Shown: piece after piece, positions 1 to 11,679 of the stretch
Position numbering within the stretch: the first letter of the stretch is position 1
Layout: each line of letters opens with the position of its first letter
Source of the DNA: Pelodera strongyloides
Taxonomy: Eukaryota > Nematoda > Chromadorea > Rhabditida > Rhabditidae
NCBI GenBank assembly: GCA_036852015.1
Contig: JAANDG010000146.1
Coordinates: forward strand, 124,001 to 188,000
Length of the DNA: 64,000 nt
Reading direction: 5' to 3'
Translations under genes and position numbers: made by a program
The notes under the pieces: generated by a model
Seen by the model: the letters and a program-made list of their open reading frames with translations, nothing else
Database searches by the model: none
Told to the model about the DNA's origin: nothing

Positions 1-97
1 AGAACTACATTGCATGACGCGCAAAAATAGTTGTTTGGTAGTTCAAGTTCAGAGACCAAGATACTCGTTCTAGGCACAAAGTAAAGTACTCTCCTGA

Positions 98-225
98 GAC
101 CATATTCACCACTCTGATTCCCTCGGGGAAATATTCCCTGGGGACGGAAAATAGCATACTAACGTGAGACACACAGAGAAAAAGACGGGGAATTCCCCAT
201 GTGGAATCGAGTGGTGAATATGTCC
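98..225. repeat. MITE, family 'TATTCACCAC', copy 1
   Basis: About 130 bp bounded by inverted ends: ATATTCACCACTCTGATTCC on the left and GGAATCGAGTGGTGAATAT on the right. Near-copies lie at 6080-6203 and 45846-45978, and a diverged relative at 8154-8304. It sits in an intron of the SLC22-like gene just before the exon at 261. No coding capacity is seen. Confidence 0.75.
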
Positions 226-260
226 TTTGATTGCTATTATCTATTCTGTACCATGTTTAG

Positions 261-1409
261 CACAGCACCCTGTTCCTCGCCGTAAACCTTCTGGGCACCG
301 TCTTTATCGAGTACACGTGGGATGCGTGCTATTTGTGCGCCGTCGAGTCAATGGAGACATCGTGCAGAGCGTCGGCGACCGGAAGTTGCTCATTCGTCGC
401 CAGGATCGGTGCCATCATTGCGCCATTTGTGAGTAGTATTTGCGAATTAAAATTTTATATTCTTATAGCATACAGTTTCACGTAGGCGTTGCGAACACAC
501 ACGCGCTTTAGCACTTAGAATGACTGTTAATTTCAAATAGCTGTGCATTGAGTGGTGATAATTGTAAAGAGCAGTGTTTGAAATTTATGAGCAGCACAAC
601 GCGAAACTCTGAAACATATGAAAAGGGTGCGCGGCGCTTTCGCCCAATCTTCGCCCGGTTTTTGCCAAAGGGGACATCAGTGCACTCGCTCAGTTCTGGC
701 GACAGTCCGGCGAAGTGCGCGGCGAAGCATGGGCGAACCGGCGAACCACCTTTATTCGCCACGCACCAACAGAGTTTCGTCAATGCAACGCTAACACGTA
801 GCACTCACAGGCACTTTTCAACTAATAAGCTTAACTTACAGTTGAACTACCTCAACACCTCGTGGTCCTCATCCTTGTACCTCACAGTCGTTATACTTGG
901 CACGGTCAACCTCGTCGTGTCCTACTTCCTTTTGGTTGAAACAAAGGTAAGTCGTTTAAAGTGGTATAGCAAATGAAGTGTATCTTCCTATTGGTTCAGA
1001 CGAAGCTCAAAGTTCAATCAATCCGGCTTAGGATACGAGAATATTTTGCACTCCCCATCTTAGCCATTCTCGCCTCGTTTTATCCCATGAGAACAAAGCG
1101 AACGTCTACCGTAAATAGGTTTTGAATACACACGCTGCTCTTCATCAATCACTGATAAAATAAAGCCGCGCGCAAATCTGGCACACGCGCAGCACAGATC
1201 TGGCACACGCTTAGCACAGATCTGGTACACGCTTAGCACAAATATGGCACACGCTCGGCACAGGGATTGCGCAGCAATGACTGCGCATGTTTTCCATGTA
1301 ATCATAATTATTCATTTAGAATGTCAACCTCGACAACGTGCACGTAGACGAAGAAGAAACCACGAGTACGCCCGAGGAGAGTGCAATGTTAGAGAAAATA
1401 ACGGAATAA
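261..1409 (+). CDS. MFS transporter, SLC22/SV2-like, last three exons (5' part outside window)
   Basis: I read three exons: 261-428, 842-946 and 1320-1409 (stop TAA). Acceptors are TTTAG, TTACAG and TTTAG; donors are TTT|GTGAGT and AAG|GTAAGT; the joins are all phase 0. The first exon encodes a helix-rich stretch, then VESMETSCRASATG and VARIGAIIAPF. These correspond to the conserved segment between TM10 and TM11 in SLC22 organic ion transporters and SV2-like MFS proteins (an E-x-x-P-T-x-x-R-x-x-G type loop followed by R-x-G-x-x-A-P). The second encodes a hydrophobic TM12 (LYLTVVILGTVNLVVSYFLL) ending in VETK, close to the family's PETK. The last encodes an acidic cytosolic tail of about 29 residues. 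The role is expected to be plasma-membrane transport of small organic ions; the substrate cannot be inferred. The gene starts left of the window. Confidence 0.8.
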
Positions 1410-1705
1410 ATATTAATATTATTAATAATAATATTAATTATCACTACCTAGTTTTTTACTCTATTTTATCATCTTATTCGTCATACTAGCAGAATAGCAT
1501 AAAAAACAATCGCTATATCTTTCATCTTTCCTATCTAAAATACGCGATATTTTCACGTGCGCCGCGGAGGATTTCATGGTGCGCGGAAATACAACAGTCT
1601 CGTAGCGCAAATAAGACAAATAATAAATATTGTTCCTATGATTCTCAAATAGAGATTCAACTACTTATCATTTCATTGTTAGTGCCTTTCATTATTTCAC
1701 TATCA

Positions 1706-2455
1706 TTAGTCCGTATTCTCGGGCTGCACGGAACTTCAAAAATGGGAACATGTTCCGGGAAAATATCCGCGCGGAAATCTTCCGCTGCGGAAATGGTTCC
1801 GCTCTGGATGGGCACCAGAATACGAATCGAACGGAACATGTTCCATGTAGTTTAAAACTTTCATATTTTGAGTTTATACTATATATTTTTTATTGTTTTT
1901 ATATATAATTTAACACATTTGTTCTTTGTTTAAAGCCAAATACCGGCCGGTTTTTGAAACCCATCGAGTACTCCCTGCTTTCCTATGCTTCATATGCAAA
2001 TGAACATAAATTTGAATAAAAAACAGACCCCAATAGACCCCTTTTAGCATAAATGCATAAGAATGCTGATATTTGAGATGAGTTTCAAAAACCGGCTGGT
2101 ATTTCGCTTTAAAGAGTTATAGCAAATTTCTAGCATTTATGTGCTTAATTTTTCACTAACGAACTGTAAATTTAACGAAAATTATTCTTTAAAAATAAAA
2201 AAGGTGAAAGAAAAACAAATAACAAAAAATTGCAAAAGAAATAAAGTAAAAATAAAGCAGCGGAAAATTTCCGTCGTGATTTCCCACCCAAAAACCTCGG
2301 GGAAATTTTTGTGTGGAAAAAATTTCCGTTTTGCCGAACGGAAATTTGCAGACTACAAACTACACGCTCCGCTTTTTCGAGAATACCACTCTTTTCGCGG
2401 AACGGAACGTGTTCCGCGACGGAAAATTTCCGTGCGCCCGAGAATACGGGCTATT
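1706..2455. repeat. Foldback element with CCGTATTCTCGGGC ends
   Basis: The left end at about 1708 reads AGTCCGTATTCTCGGGCTGC and the right end at about 2430-2452 carries the inverted match GCGCCCGAGAATACGGGCTA. The interior next to each end is full of GGAA and TTCC runs (GGAACATGTTCC, GGAACGTGTTCC), which gives many nested hairpins. The MITE at 1930-2112 splits it. No transposase fragment is seen, so I call it a non-autonomous element of unknown class. Confidence 0.6.
1930..2112. repeat. TTAA-flanked MITE, 'AAAGCGAAATACCGGCCGG' family
   Basis: It starts TTAAAGCCAAATACCGGCCG and ends with the inverted CCGGCTGGTATTTCGCTTTAA, with TTAA at both ends. The core carries A/T-rich octamer-like ATGCAAAT text. 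The same family occurs at 30169-30318, 31704-31865, 33204-33341, 40699-40846 and 44934-45090, and as a fragment at about 52505-52690. Confidence 0.8.
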
Positions 2456-2510
2456 ATGTGAAAACTTCCTGTTCACAATGGTACATACCACCGTTCCGCT
2501 TTAGTCTTTT

Positions 2511-2687
2511 TATGGGGTTTCCAAGTTCCAACCGTTCCAAGTATGGTGAAAATTTACCGTATCTTGGAACTACACTACACGAGAATATTTTTTTAATTTG
2601 CCATATTATATATGCAGGTTTCGTGCAGAAATACGGTAGTAGTGACAGAATCACACAGAATTTTTAGAATATTTGGAAACCCCGTTA
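2511..2687. repeat. TA-flanked MITE, 'ATGGGGTTTCCAAGTA' family
   Basis: It begins TATGGGGTTTCCAAGTTCC and ends TTTGGAAACCCCGTTA, with an internal AATTTACCGTAT and a mirror-like ATACGGTAG. Related copies are at 10250-10415 and 32808-32963, and a truncated one at 60045-60115. The TA at the ends is consistent with a TA target duplication (Tc1/mariner-like mobilisation), but no transposase is seen here. Confidence 0.7.
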
Positions 2688-3543
2688 GCTTTTCATTAGT
2701 GCAAAGTGCCTTGCATGGCATGAGTGTTAAAAATTATCAGTTCGATAAAAATTATCTTCATTACAACAAACATGTATAATCTCATCGCATAGCCACTGCA
2801 ATAAATAAAAAAGAGAATTATATTTTCCATTTGATTATAGTTTATTTTCTTATTTTTTATTGAATAAACAAATCTAATGCAAGTGAACATCATTGATTCT
2901 CAACAACAACAAAAAACTATCAAGTATAACAAAGTACAAAAATCGACACAAGTTACAACTCTATAACCATAAGGTGTACCTTAGGTTAAGGTATATTATG
3001 TATGAATATTTATTATACTGATTAATTAAACAATACACCGTAACCTAAGGTAGACCTTAATGTTAGGTTACGGTGTACTATGTCACCTCAAAACACAACA
3101 ACCGCTAAATGGTTCAAACTGCTTTATCTGAAGTCCCAATTTTAAACGATCAAACCTACATGACTGTAATTCTAGGTCTGCCAGAGTAACAAATATAGTA
3201 TAACAAGTATAAAACAGAGCTCTATACCCTATTTATAGAACCGGGATCGATATAAAATATGGTATTAACCAAATAAGAAACAATAAGCTTCTAACTTACA
3301 GTTTAGCTTATGAATATTTGGCCTTGCGTTAGACAGAATAACAAACTGGATAACTTATGAAAGTTTACCAATACGCATAAATCATTAGGCTCACCTCACA
3401 AAAATCAGTTTCCAAAATCTGAACTAAATACTGCAATAGCCACCCAACCCAGTAACTACTGTAATAGCCACACCAAAGTTCGCTCAGTTCTGTTAAAATC
3501 AGAGGTTACATCAGGTTCATGACAAGATCATATCAAACAATCT

Positions 3544-6500
3544 CTACCCATCAATATTCCCGTATACTCCATATTCTCTCAACATTTGCTCTTCAGGATC
3601 CGTTTCCTCCGGATACGAGTCCTTTACCTAAAACAGATATTTGACAAAATCAGAGCTTCTTGCGACTCCCAGTATATGATTCAAAAACACGAATCAAAGC
3701 GCTTTATTCGACCGGTTTCGGCTTACGCCATCAAATATCTGTTCAAAATGACGGCATCCCTCCAGCAGCACGCCAACAAACAACTTTACTTAGAAGACAA
3801 AATACAAAAGTCCAAAGAACGATGGGGAAAGAATTCAAAACGGGACTCAAGGGGTCTAAACCTAAACTTACCTAGTTTAACTTCAATAAAAGACCTGGGC
3901 TACTCCTTTTCATCAGCTTATTACCATGTAGACGACGACATCGCCAAAACTACCGCCAAACCCCTCACTAGGAAGTGCGCGGGGCGACCAATAGCCGCAC
4001 CGTTACGTTCGCCATAAGTGCGCCAGAACTCCGCCATACCTAAAACAACCACCCACCTCCAGATCCTCTCCATACTGAATAGTCGTATCGATAGTGAGTA
4101 GCAGTTGCTCCACCGACTCGTCATCATCACTGTTCAGTGGGACGAATTTCACAATCGAATAATCCTCGAGCACCTATAATAATGAGTTTCCAAGTGCACT
4201 ATCTCAATATGGAACGTGCAAAAGTCGAGTCAAATAAAAGTCTTTAAGGGTACGAGTAAAAAATATAAACACCAAAATATTGCTGTCACATCTGTATAAC
4301 CAACGTGAAACATCTACATTTCACAATCACAAATAATCAAACAAATAATCACAAAAAAAAAAGAAAACAGTCATTCGTACGTTGCACTGTACGTTGCATA
4401 TATTTTTCTCATGAATTGTATGTGTGCGTAATAAATTATTATTATTATTATATTCAATAGTCAGTTCGACCAATGGACCTCTGACTCTGAAACGTCACCA
4501 AATGGTCGCCAAATGGTGAATCCCCTAACGCCAACTCTCCGATCCTCCTCAACCAATAATTACCGTCAATTATCCAATCACTAATCAATAAACTCACCGA
4601 AGCAATTGCTCTGGTCAGCTTTCTGTGTTTCTGATTCCACAAATTCTCGTCCATATCCACAATGGCGCGTGTGTCCGTCTCCAGAAACTCCTCGACTAAC
4701 ACCTGGAAAATAGTTTTTTTTTTAATGAACCAGATAAAAACAAAACCCCCTACTAAATATTCTTCAAGAAAAGTTCGGTGACCGTATGCACTAACATTGG
4801 GAGCTTTTTCGGTTGGGAGAATCCGCTCACTTGTGGGGGTAACTCGCGCATTTGCGAGTTACCCTCTTGGTCTCATCTCTCTCAGAGACTGGTACTCCCA
4901 GCCCCCCCCCCCCCCCCCCCCCCCCCCCAGCGTTCGTGCGTATAGATTCAGGTCTCTATGTGCAAGCGTGAGTAGAACTCACAGGAAACAATCAATAGGA
5001 CACGTTGTGGTAAGTTACTGTGTTTCAGTATTTACAAGGTGATTAGCAGATAGTTACTACACTACAGTATCTCCTAGGCAATTAACAGATAGTTATCGTA
5101 CTACAGTATAAACCAGGTAATTCGTAGAATAGTTACTGTAACCCATACAGTTCATCTACCACACGACTAAATGCAGTTAATTGTTAGACTGTTTCTTGGC
5201 TTGGCCTATGTTCTCCCTAACAATGCTCGTTCACAACCGGCATGTTTCAAAAGCAGTACACAACAGCAATCTGCATTCATCCCTCAGTAACAAACTCGAC
5301 CCCCATATGCAAAGTACAATAAATGTAGCATAGCAGTACAGAACCCTTCTTATCGCGTTGTGTAGTGAAGCGCCACAAAGCCTGTTCAACACATGCATAT
5401 AGTTGTATGTATAACATAACACACAACATCATGTTCAACAAAGTACGGAAACTGAATATATAATGTGAATGCAACACTTACCTTGTTCCTCTCACTAAGA
5501 AGATCCATCTTGGAGAGCACGTTGACCGCCGGGGTCTCCAGAGCCACCATCGACGACATAGCAGTGAGTGCGCCAGCCATAAACCTGCAAGATCAAGACT
5601 TGAATAACCACACTGTCATATGCCAACTTGGTAAGTAGCCCAAACCCAAGTCATTGCTGTCAGCGTGCAATGCCTTAGCACAATACATTAAGGCAAATCA
5701 AACCACGTACGAATAAGATAAGCAAGCAACAAAGCTAAACTGTGCTACGCAGCCGAACTAAAACAAGTATACGCATAACTAAGCAGCCCTGACCCAAGAC
5801 TCAGCGCAGCGCAAGACTCATCGCAAGGATAGAAGACATGGCAGTGAGTGCGCCAGCATAAACCTGCAAGATTGGTAACTCAATATGAACAAAACCGCAT
5901 ACACCCTTAGTGATGAGCAAGTGTCCCAAAACCCACACTGCGTTGCCCACAAGCTAAATTAGGAAGAACGCGCAAGGTGAACACGCCATTCAATCGAGTT
6001 AAACACCCTAAGAACAAGCACAGCAGCCCCAACTCAAGGCTACGCACGAACGCTATGCAAATACCAAATCAACAGAGAACACATTCACCACTCCGATTCC
6101 CTCGGGTAAACATTCCCTAGGGACAGAAAATAGCATTCTAATATGAGACACGCAGAGAAAAAGACGGGGAATTCCCCGTGGGGAATTGAGTGGTGAATAC
6201 GCTCAGTACGCTGTACAATAAGTTAGATTAGACACCATGTGTGGTTCAATCCTACCACAAACTGTGGCCAAAAAAAAAAGAGATTCCAATAAAAAGTACA
6301 AAGATAAAACTCACTTCTCAGCCTCCAGCACAAAATGCGTGTCGATCAGGAATACCGAACAAACGTTAAAGTCCCAGCTTCTTAGCGCGTCAACCAGCTG
6401 CCGCATAACGGGCAAATGCGAGTAGAGCTCAATTTGACCTGAAATTACGCAATACAGGAAATTCAGATTCTATACCTAGACAATTCTAGGTACAATGTGC

Positions 6501-6773
6501 AAACAGCAAGTGAAAAAATTAGGGGTACGACGTACAAGTCCCGGTACGTGACCTCGTGACTTATAGTCCTTATTGTACGTTTCATCAAACCTGATATTTG
6601 AAGAACAATACAGAGGTACAATAGTCATACCCACCGGGTAGATCAAAAACGAAATAATCATCCTCTCCTTCGCATAAATTATCGTGTAGCCAGTCGAGGT
6701 TCTGTACTAGATACCTGGAAAAGAATGAAATGTTTCAGAAAAGAACACACGCACACACACACATATATATATG

Positions 6774-6814
<41 letters not shown>

Positions 6815-8041
6815 CACACACACACCTTTCAGGTTCCTAAGTAAGGCAACCCCTGGCTTCACATAAGGGACCTCATCCGGAAAACCGGAGCGCTAAATAA
6901 AACATACTCCATGCAAAAGACCAAGGCGCCATTGGGTCCGAGCACCAGCTCTTCATCATCCAACACGTCATCGACGCTGATCAACTCACGAACATCTAAA
7001 TATGTGGGGATTTACGGATACACTATCAAAGTGTTTACCCTTTAAACCCCGCCCACTCACCTGACATCTCCCTTTAAGACACACTCACTCACACGAGCTT
7101 CCCTTTCCTTTAAACCACGCCCACTCCTCCCTATCTATTTCCCTTAAAAACCACACCGCCTCATTCTCATTTCCTTTAAATCACGCCCATTATACAGTTA
7201 GATACGCACGGCCTCTTCCCTTTAAACCACACCCACAGCCACTCACCTACGGTAGCCGGGTATGCAAACTGCTCGGCGGCCGGGTCAAGGTTCACCACCA
7301 TAACATGCCGCTTCACATTCACACAGTGATTGTAGATCGTGTTACAGTAGGTGGACTGAAAATTAAATGACGTCACCAATTCCTTTCCTCGAAATAAATT
7401 TTTCGTATCTCGCATTGCGTACCGCCACGGGACACAATAATTATATTTAATAGATGATAAAAAAATTTTACTGCATAAACCTTATTTAGGCACGATAAGC
7501 TACACACACTTAGAAATGATTACCCTTTTCAATTAAAACTCACAGTAGAAGCCCTACTGAAATCACGAGAAAAGAAAAACCTTTTTGAAAAGTCTGATGT
7601 TTCAGTGAACTGCTATAGGTCCATACAATAACATCAAGCACTGGTGTAGTCACTGTCCCTTGTTATGCTACTTATACTTGTCTTCCCGCAAAGCTAGTCA
7701 CAGTCAGCACGACAGCCGATTTAAATTTGAAAAACACTAACACGCTTCAAGTCAAACCCCTCATGGTCTTATCGCCTGGGCAGTCTAAAGCAACCGCCTA
7801 CTTTGCAAGATCCTCAAATTCTAGCATCTGTTTTTTTCCCGACCCGCTGTTGAACCACTCTTAGAAAAAGAAACACACTCCTCGGGCATAAACATTAATG
7901 CATGGAACCCGAGTTCCCTGCAGAATAGTGAACTAGCCAAATATCCACAAGGTCGATAGCAAAAGAATAATTTTTTCCATAATAATAATAACTAACCTTT
8001 CCACTTCCCGCTGGACCCATCACTAGCTGTGCGTACTTCAT
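3544..8041 (-). CDS. GPN3: GPN-loop GTPase 3
   Basis: Nine exons, read on the minus strand: 8041-7997, 7355-7247, 6995-6908, 6714-6635, 6438-6315, 5584-5482, 4702-4598, 4173-4057 and 3627-3544 (stop TAG). All introns are GT-AG and all phases agree. The product is 284 residues, the size I recall for animal GPN3. The start [17 protein letters not shown] is the N-terminal P-loop. [10 protein letters not shown] follows, then [13 protein letters not shown], which contains the diagnostic GPN-type switch region (here [11 protein letters not shown]) and a nucleotide-contact motif. NVLSKMDLL is the base-recognition (xKxD) motif. Family knowledge: GPN GTPases are needed for assembly and nuclear import of RNA polymerase II, usually as GPN1-GPN3 heterodimers in the cytoplasm. 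Three introns contain repeats: a MITE at 6080, a partial copy of exon 6 at 5830-5873, and a CA microsatellite in the intron at 6740-6815. It is convergent with the SLC22-like gene. Confidence 0.95.
4900..4928. repeat. Poly-C tract in GPN3 intron 6
   Basis: About 29 consecutive C residues in the intron between the exons ending at 5482 and starting at 4702. The flanks are not repeated. The true length is uncertain because homopolymers are error-prone in sequencing. Confidence 0.9.
5828..5875 (-). repeat. Partial duplicate of GPN3 exon 6 and its acceptor
   Basis: The text around 5838-5873 repeats 5558-5594: GCAGTGAGTGCGCCAGC, then ATAAACCTGCAAGAT, with one base missing. On the coding strand this copies the 3' splice site and the first codons of exon 6, about 280 bp upstream of the real exon. 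The missing base would shift the frame if it were used. Confidence 0.7.
6080..6203. repeat. MITE, family 'TATTCACCAC', copy 2
   Basis: Ends ACATTCACCACTCCGATTCC and GGGGAATTGAGTGGTGAATA are inverted. The interior (GAAAATAGCATTCTAATATG, GGGGAATTCCCCG) matches copies 98-225 and 45846-45978. It lies in GPN3 intron 5. Confidence 0.8.
6740..6815. repeat. (CA)n microsatellite
   Basis: A run of CA dinucleotides with short TA interruptions, in the GPN3 intron between exon 4 and exon 3. Confidence 0.9.
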
Positions 8042-8153
8042 GATTTATAGAAAACACTGAAAAAATGCATTTTTACTTCGATATAATTATATCAGAACTC
8101 TAAAGCAAAAACAAAACATTGGAACATAAAGTGTACCGATCAATGATCAATCC

Positions 8154-8304
8154 TTGAGGCCGTATTCACCAACCCGCAGGGAGCCCTCCGTGACGTCCCT
8201 GGGGAGCTAAAGAGTGTGTAGAGAGTGCGGGAGCAGAAGATTCAGAGCGCTCGTGAGCCTAGGGAGGGCTCCCTGTTTGTTGGTGAATAGTGAATACGGC
8301 CTCA
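8154..8304. repeat. MITE related to the 'TATTCACCAC' family
   Basis: Inverted ends TGAGGCCGTATTCACCAAC and GTGAATACGGCCTCA, with an inner CAGGGAGCCCTCC paired to GGAGGGCTCCCTG. The outer ends match those of the 98/6080/45846 family, but the interior differs. Confidence 0.7.
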
Positions 8305-9169
8305 GGTCAAAAGCCCAGGGTGCAACCCAGGCAGGAAACGTCGATTGTGTGGTGGGCAAAAAAAGTGGGCAAAACTAACAAAATTCTACACAACTCCTAG
8401 AAGTGGTCAAATAAACAAAAGCGGTTCAACAAAACCGTTCTTTCTTGAATGAAACAAACACACAGCCAGCGAAAAACCTTTATCATCAAAACAAAATTTT
8501 TCATAAAATACCGTATTTACACTAACACACATACCACGTAACAAAATACAATTGCAATTGCATATACACTAACGTTAAGTACCTTGAATATCACAAAACA
8601 TGACTCGTGCACAAAGATAGGCCTGCCTCAGCCTCGGGAAGCGTGTTGTATACTCCGCCAGGGTAAAACTACCCCAACTAGCGCGCCAAGGTAGTCTACC
8701 CCCGCCCTAGCCTCGCAGATGTAGGTAGCTCACCCCCTAGCTTATGGGTAGCCTGCATCCAGCTTGTAGGTAGCGTAGCCTACCTCAGTCATGCACACTA
8801 CCCCAGGTTTCAGAATAGTACGGACGAGCGGGATATTATACCCCTTTCCTTTCAAAGGCCTACCAGTGCGCACGAATATATGGGCTAATGGTTCAAAACA
8901 AAATCCAACGCACATAATAATAATTCCACACTTAATTCCATGCTATAATTCCTAAAGCAACGATAAAACATAACAAAGAATCAATAATTTCATAAACCTG
9001 CAGATGTTATGGCAAAATTATAAATATTAGAGACACAATAAAAGCAACAACGACTAGTATTACCTTAAGTGAATTGGGCAAGTTTTAGTTCTGAATTCTG
9101 ATTGTTAGCAAAAGAAAATACAAGGATCAGGGTGATGTATTAAAGGCCAACTGTCTAGCCCAATAGTGT

Positions 9170-9320
9170 TTAACATACCATCGTACCGTACTTGACACAA
9201 AGTACCGTATCCGTACCGTACTTCACGTAGATGGTCTATCAGCTGTACCGTACCGTACTTGACATACCGTACCGTACTCCACGCACATGGTATATCAGCT
9301 GTACCGTACCGTATATCAGT
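9170..9320. repeat. CCGTAC-rich direct repeats
   Basis: Short direct repeats built from ACCGTACCGTACTTGACA and TGGTCTATCAGCTGTACCG occur two to three times in 150 bp. Confidence 0.8.
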
Positions 9321-9718
9321 CAGTTCCCATAAAATCTTGCAAAAAAACTGCACATAAGATAAGAACAACTATACGACAAGAAGAAAAATTCTAGATTATT
9401 TCTAGGAAACCAGGCAACAATGCAAAACACAACCCTCGCTATCTACAGTTTAACCATTCGCTATTGTATTCCTATAATTACAGTACCACAGCCCACATCT
9501 CCCACCTACATCATAGCCACGATATGTCGCACAACAATAGATAAACGATATCCGCTATTTCAAACACCCATGCAGCTAGACCAATCAGTGAAGTCTAGTA
9601 TCTAGTACGAATCTAGGCGAGCTGAGCGCATGCACTATATTCAAATCCTACAAATATCCAGTAGCGCCGCAACACCAATATAACCTACCGTACCCTCTTC
9701 CAACCTACAGTATAACGC

Positions 9719-9923
9719 CTATATAATATTATGAGGCAGTCTAGGTGGCGTAGGCGTCTGGGTGGTATTGAAGGCACAGGCTTCATCAGTCTTCTGCAGT
9801 ATCAACTTCTTGTTCTTAACAAAGAAACCGTGCAATCGGCCCTCTTCATTCGAGCACATCGCTCGGAAATCCTTCAACATGTAGTCTTGGAAGTCCTCAA
9901 AGGTGGACGATGAAGAATTGTTT
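9719..9923 (-). CDS. Orphan coding-like exon, probable last exon of an unidentified gene
   Basis: On the minus strand an acceptor CGTTTCAG at 9931-9924 is followed by an open frame of about 68 codons ending in TAG at 9719. The composition is protein-like rather than repeat-like: FEDFQDYMLKDFRAMCSNEE, then a lysine-rich FFVKNKKLIL, then a T/P-rich tail. No matching upstream exon was found before the satellite begins at about 10590. Either the rest of the gene lies beyond 24 kb (the satellite would then be intronic), or this is a remnant. I do not recognise the family. Confidence 0.45.
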
Positions 9924-10249
9924 CTGAAACGAAACTATTGAGAGCACGGTATGAGAATCACCAACCAGAATTCCGGAATACGATATTATGAAGTCCACAG
10001 TTTGTGAACCTACAACTATGATACGGTACTTCAGTCAGCATAATACAGTAATTAGTGTCTAACAAGGTAATTAGCGAACCTACACCCATAATACGCTAGC
10101 GGGGTAGCTTGTTTGCAGTTTGGCCACCTACCGCAGCCTGTAGCTTATAGCTTTGCGAATATACAGCGAAAATACAGCGTGATGCTACATATTTGTATTT
10201 GTCGTATGCTTCGCGTTAGTGTGGAAGCACATTAGCGTGCATAACATTA

Positions 10250-10415
10250 TAATGGGGTTTCCGAGTATCCGGAGAAAATTACCGTGTTTTACGACTTTGC
10301 GAGACCCATCTATTAATTTCTCATGTCAAATATTCAATTCAGGGAAAATACGGTAAATTCTTCTATACTTGGAAGGGAACTCACAGTTGTTTTTGGCATA
10401 TATGGAAACCCCATA
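10250..10415. repeat. TA-flanked MITE, 'ATGGGGTTTCC' family, copy 2
   Basis: Starts TAATGGGGTTTCCGAGTATC and ends TATATGGAAACCCCATA, with TA at both ends. The interior has AAAATTACCGTG and a mirror AAAATACGGTAAAT, as in the other copies. Confidence 0.8.
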
Positions 10416-11679
10416 ACAAAACTAAAAACACGCATGCACATCAACACAGCCCAGAAAGAAGACTCCCAAAAACAGAAAACCCAAAAGCACAAACAACTAG
10501 TTAATTAAACAAATTTGAGCGTTATCGTTGATGGAAGTGACCGTGCACACCGTAATCCACACTGCACCATTATGTAACAACATTCCTATTGCAGATTTTT
10601 TTCTGCGTCCAATGTACGCCTGCTATCAGCATTGCTGTTTCGTGCATCTGCATTTTGCACGTCGATTTATTTTTGACGTCGCCGATTCTGAAGCAGAAGC
10701 GATTCTGCATATATAAGACAAATGCGCGCCTAACACTGTCATTGAACTTCGTTTTCCTAAGCAGAATCAAACTGCGCTGAAATTTACACGTCAACTTGTT
10801 TTTGAAGTCGCCAATTCTGAATCAGAAGTAATATTGCATGTCTAAGACAAATGCGCGTCTGACATCATCAGTGAAGTTCATTTGAAGCATTAGAATTCGA
10901 GCTATCGTGAAGATTGCACGTCGACTTTTTTGACGTCATAGCTTCTGAAGCAAAGATTTTGCCTGCCTAAGTCAAATGCGCTTGTGACATCATCATTGAG
11001 TTGGTTTGCAGAATTGCTTTGTCGCTACGACGAAGTTTGAACGTCGACTTATTTTTGACGTCATGCTTCTGAAGCAGAAGCCTGTTGCAAGTGTGAAGAT
11101 TTTGAGAGAGCTTCGGATTTCTAAACGTTAGCTCGCTCGGCGGGCCTTCGGCCCGCCTTCGCTCGCCCAACGTTCACTATGCTTTATGGCTTATTTTTGA
11201 CGTTATAGATTCTGAACCAGAAACGATACTGCATGTCTAAGACAAATGCGCGTCTGACATCATCATTGAAGTTGATTCGCGTCATTGCTTTGCCGCTACG
11301 TCGAAGATTGCACGTCGACTTATTTTTCACATCATAGCTTCTGAAGCAGAAGGCATTTTGCCTCCCTAAGTCAAATGCGCTTGTGACATTATCATTGAAG
11401 TTGATATGCAGCATTGCTTTGTCGCTACGACGAAATTTTGACGTCATGATTCTGAAGCAGAAGACCTGTTGCCCGTGAATTAGTTAGGGCTGAATTTTGA
11501 AGATTTTGATAGAGCTTCGGATTTCTAAACGTTAGCTCGCTCGGCGGGCCTTCGCCCGCCTTCGCTCGCCAACGATCACTATGTGGAGCCGAACGTTTCG
11601 ACATTTGTCTCTGATAACGCTTCACTTCAGCAGTGAAATCGATCTTCATCGTTACTTCTGCGTTACGATAAGTTTGCAC

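Larger units (their letters stand above)
1410..3543. other. Convergent intergenic spacer between the SLC22-like gene and GPN3
   Basis: No coding exon seen. The spacer holds an AT-rich tract after the SLC22-like stop codon, a GGAA/TTCC-rich foldback (1706-2455) with a TTAA MITE inside it (1930-2112), a TA-flanked MITE (2511-2687), and a short inverted repeat at 2972-3060 (TAAGGTGTACCTTAGGTTA with its mirror). Confidence 0.6.
8042..9718. other. Intergenic region upstream of GPN3
   Basis: No gene seen. It contains a MITE relative at 8154-8304, a stretch at 8600-8810 with repeated GTAGCCTAC-like text, and CGTAC-rich direct repeats at 9170-9320. The GPN3 promoter should lie within the first few hundred bases above 8041, but no clear TATA box or initiator is visible. 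Confidence 0.5.

Noticed and set aside
548..976. 142-codon plus-strand open frame
   Set aside because: Only its last part (842-946) is coding, as an SLC22-like exon; the rest is intron read through an acceptor.
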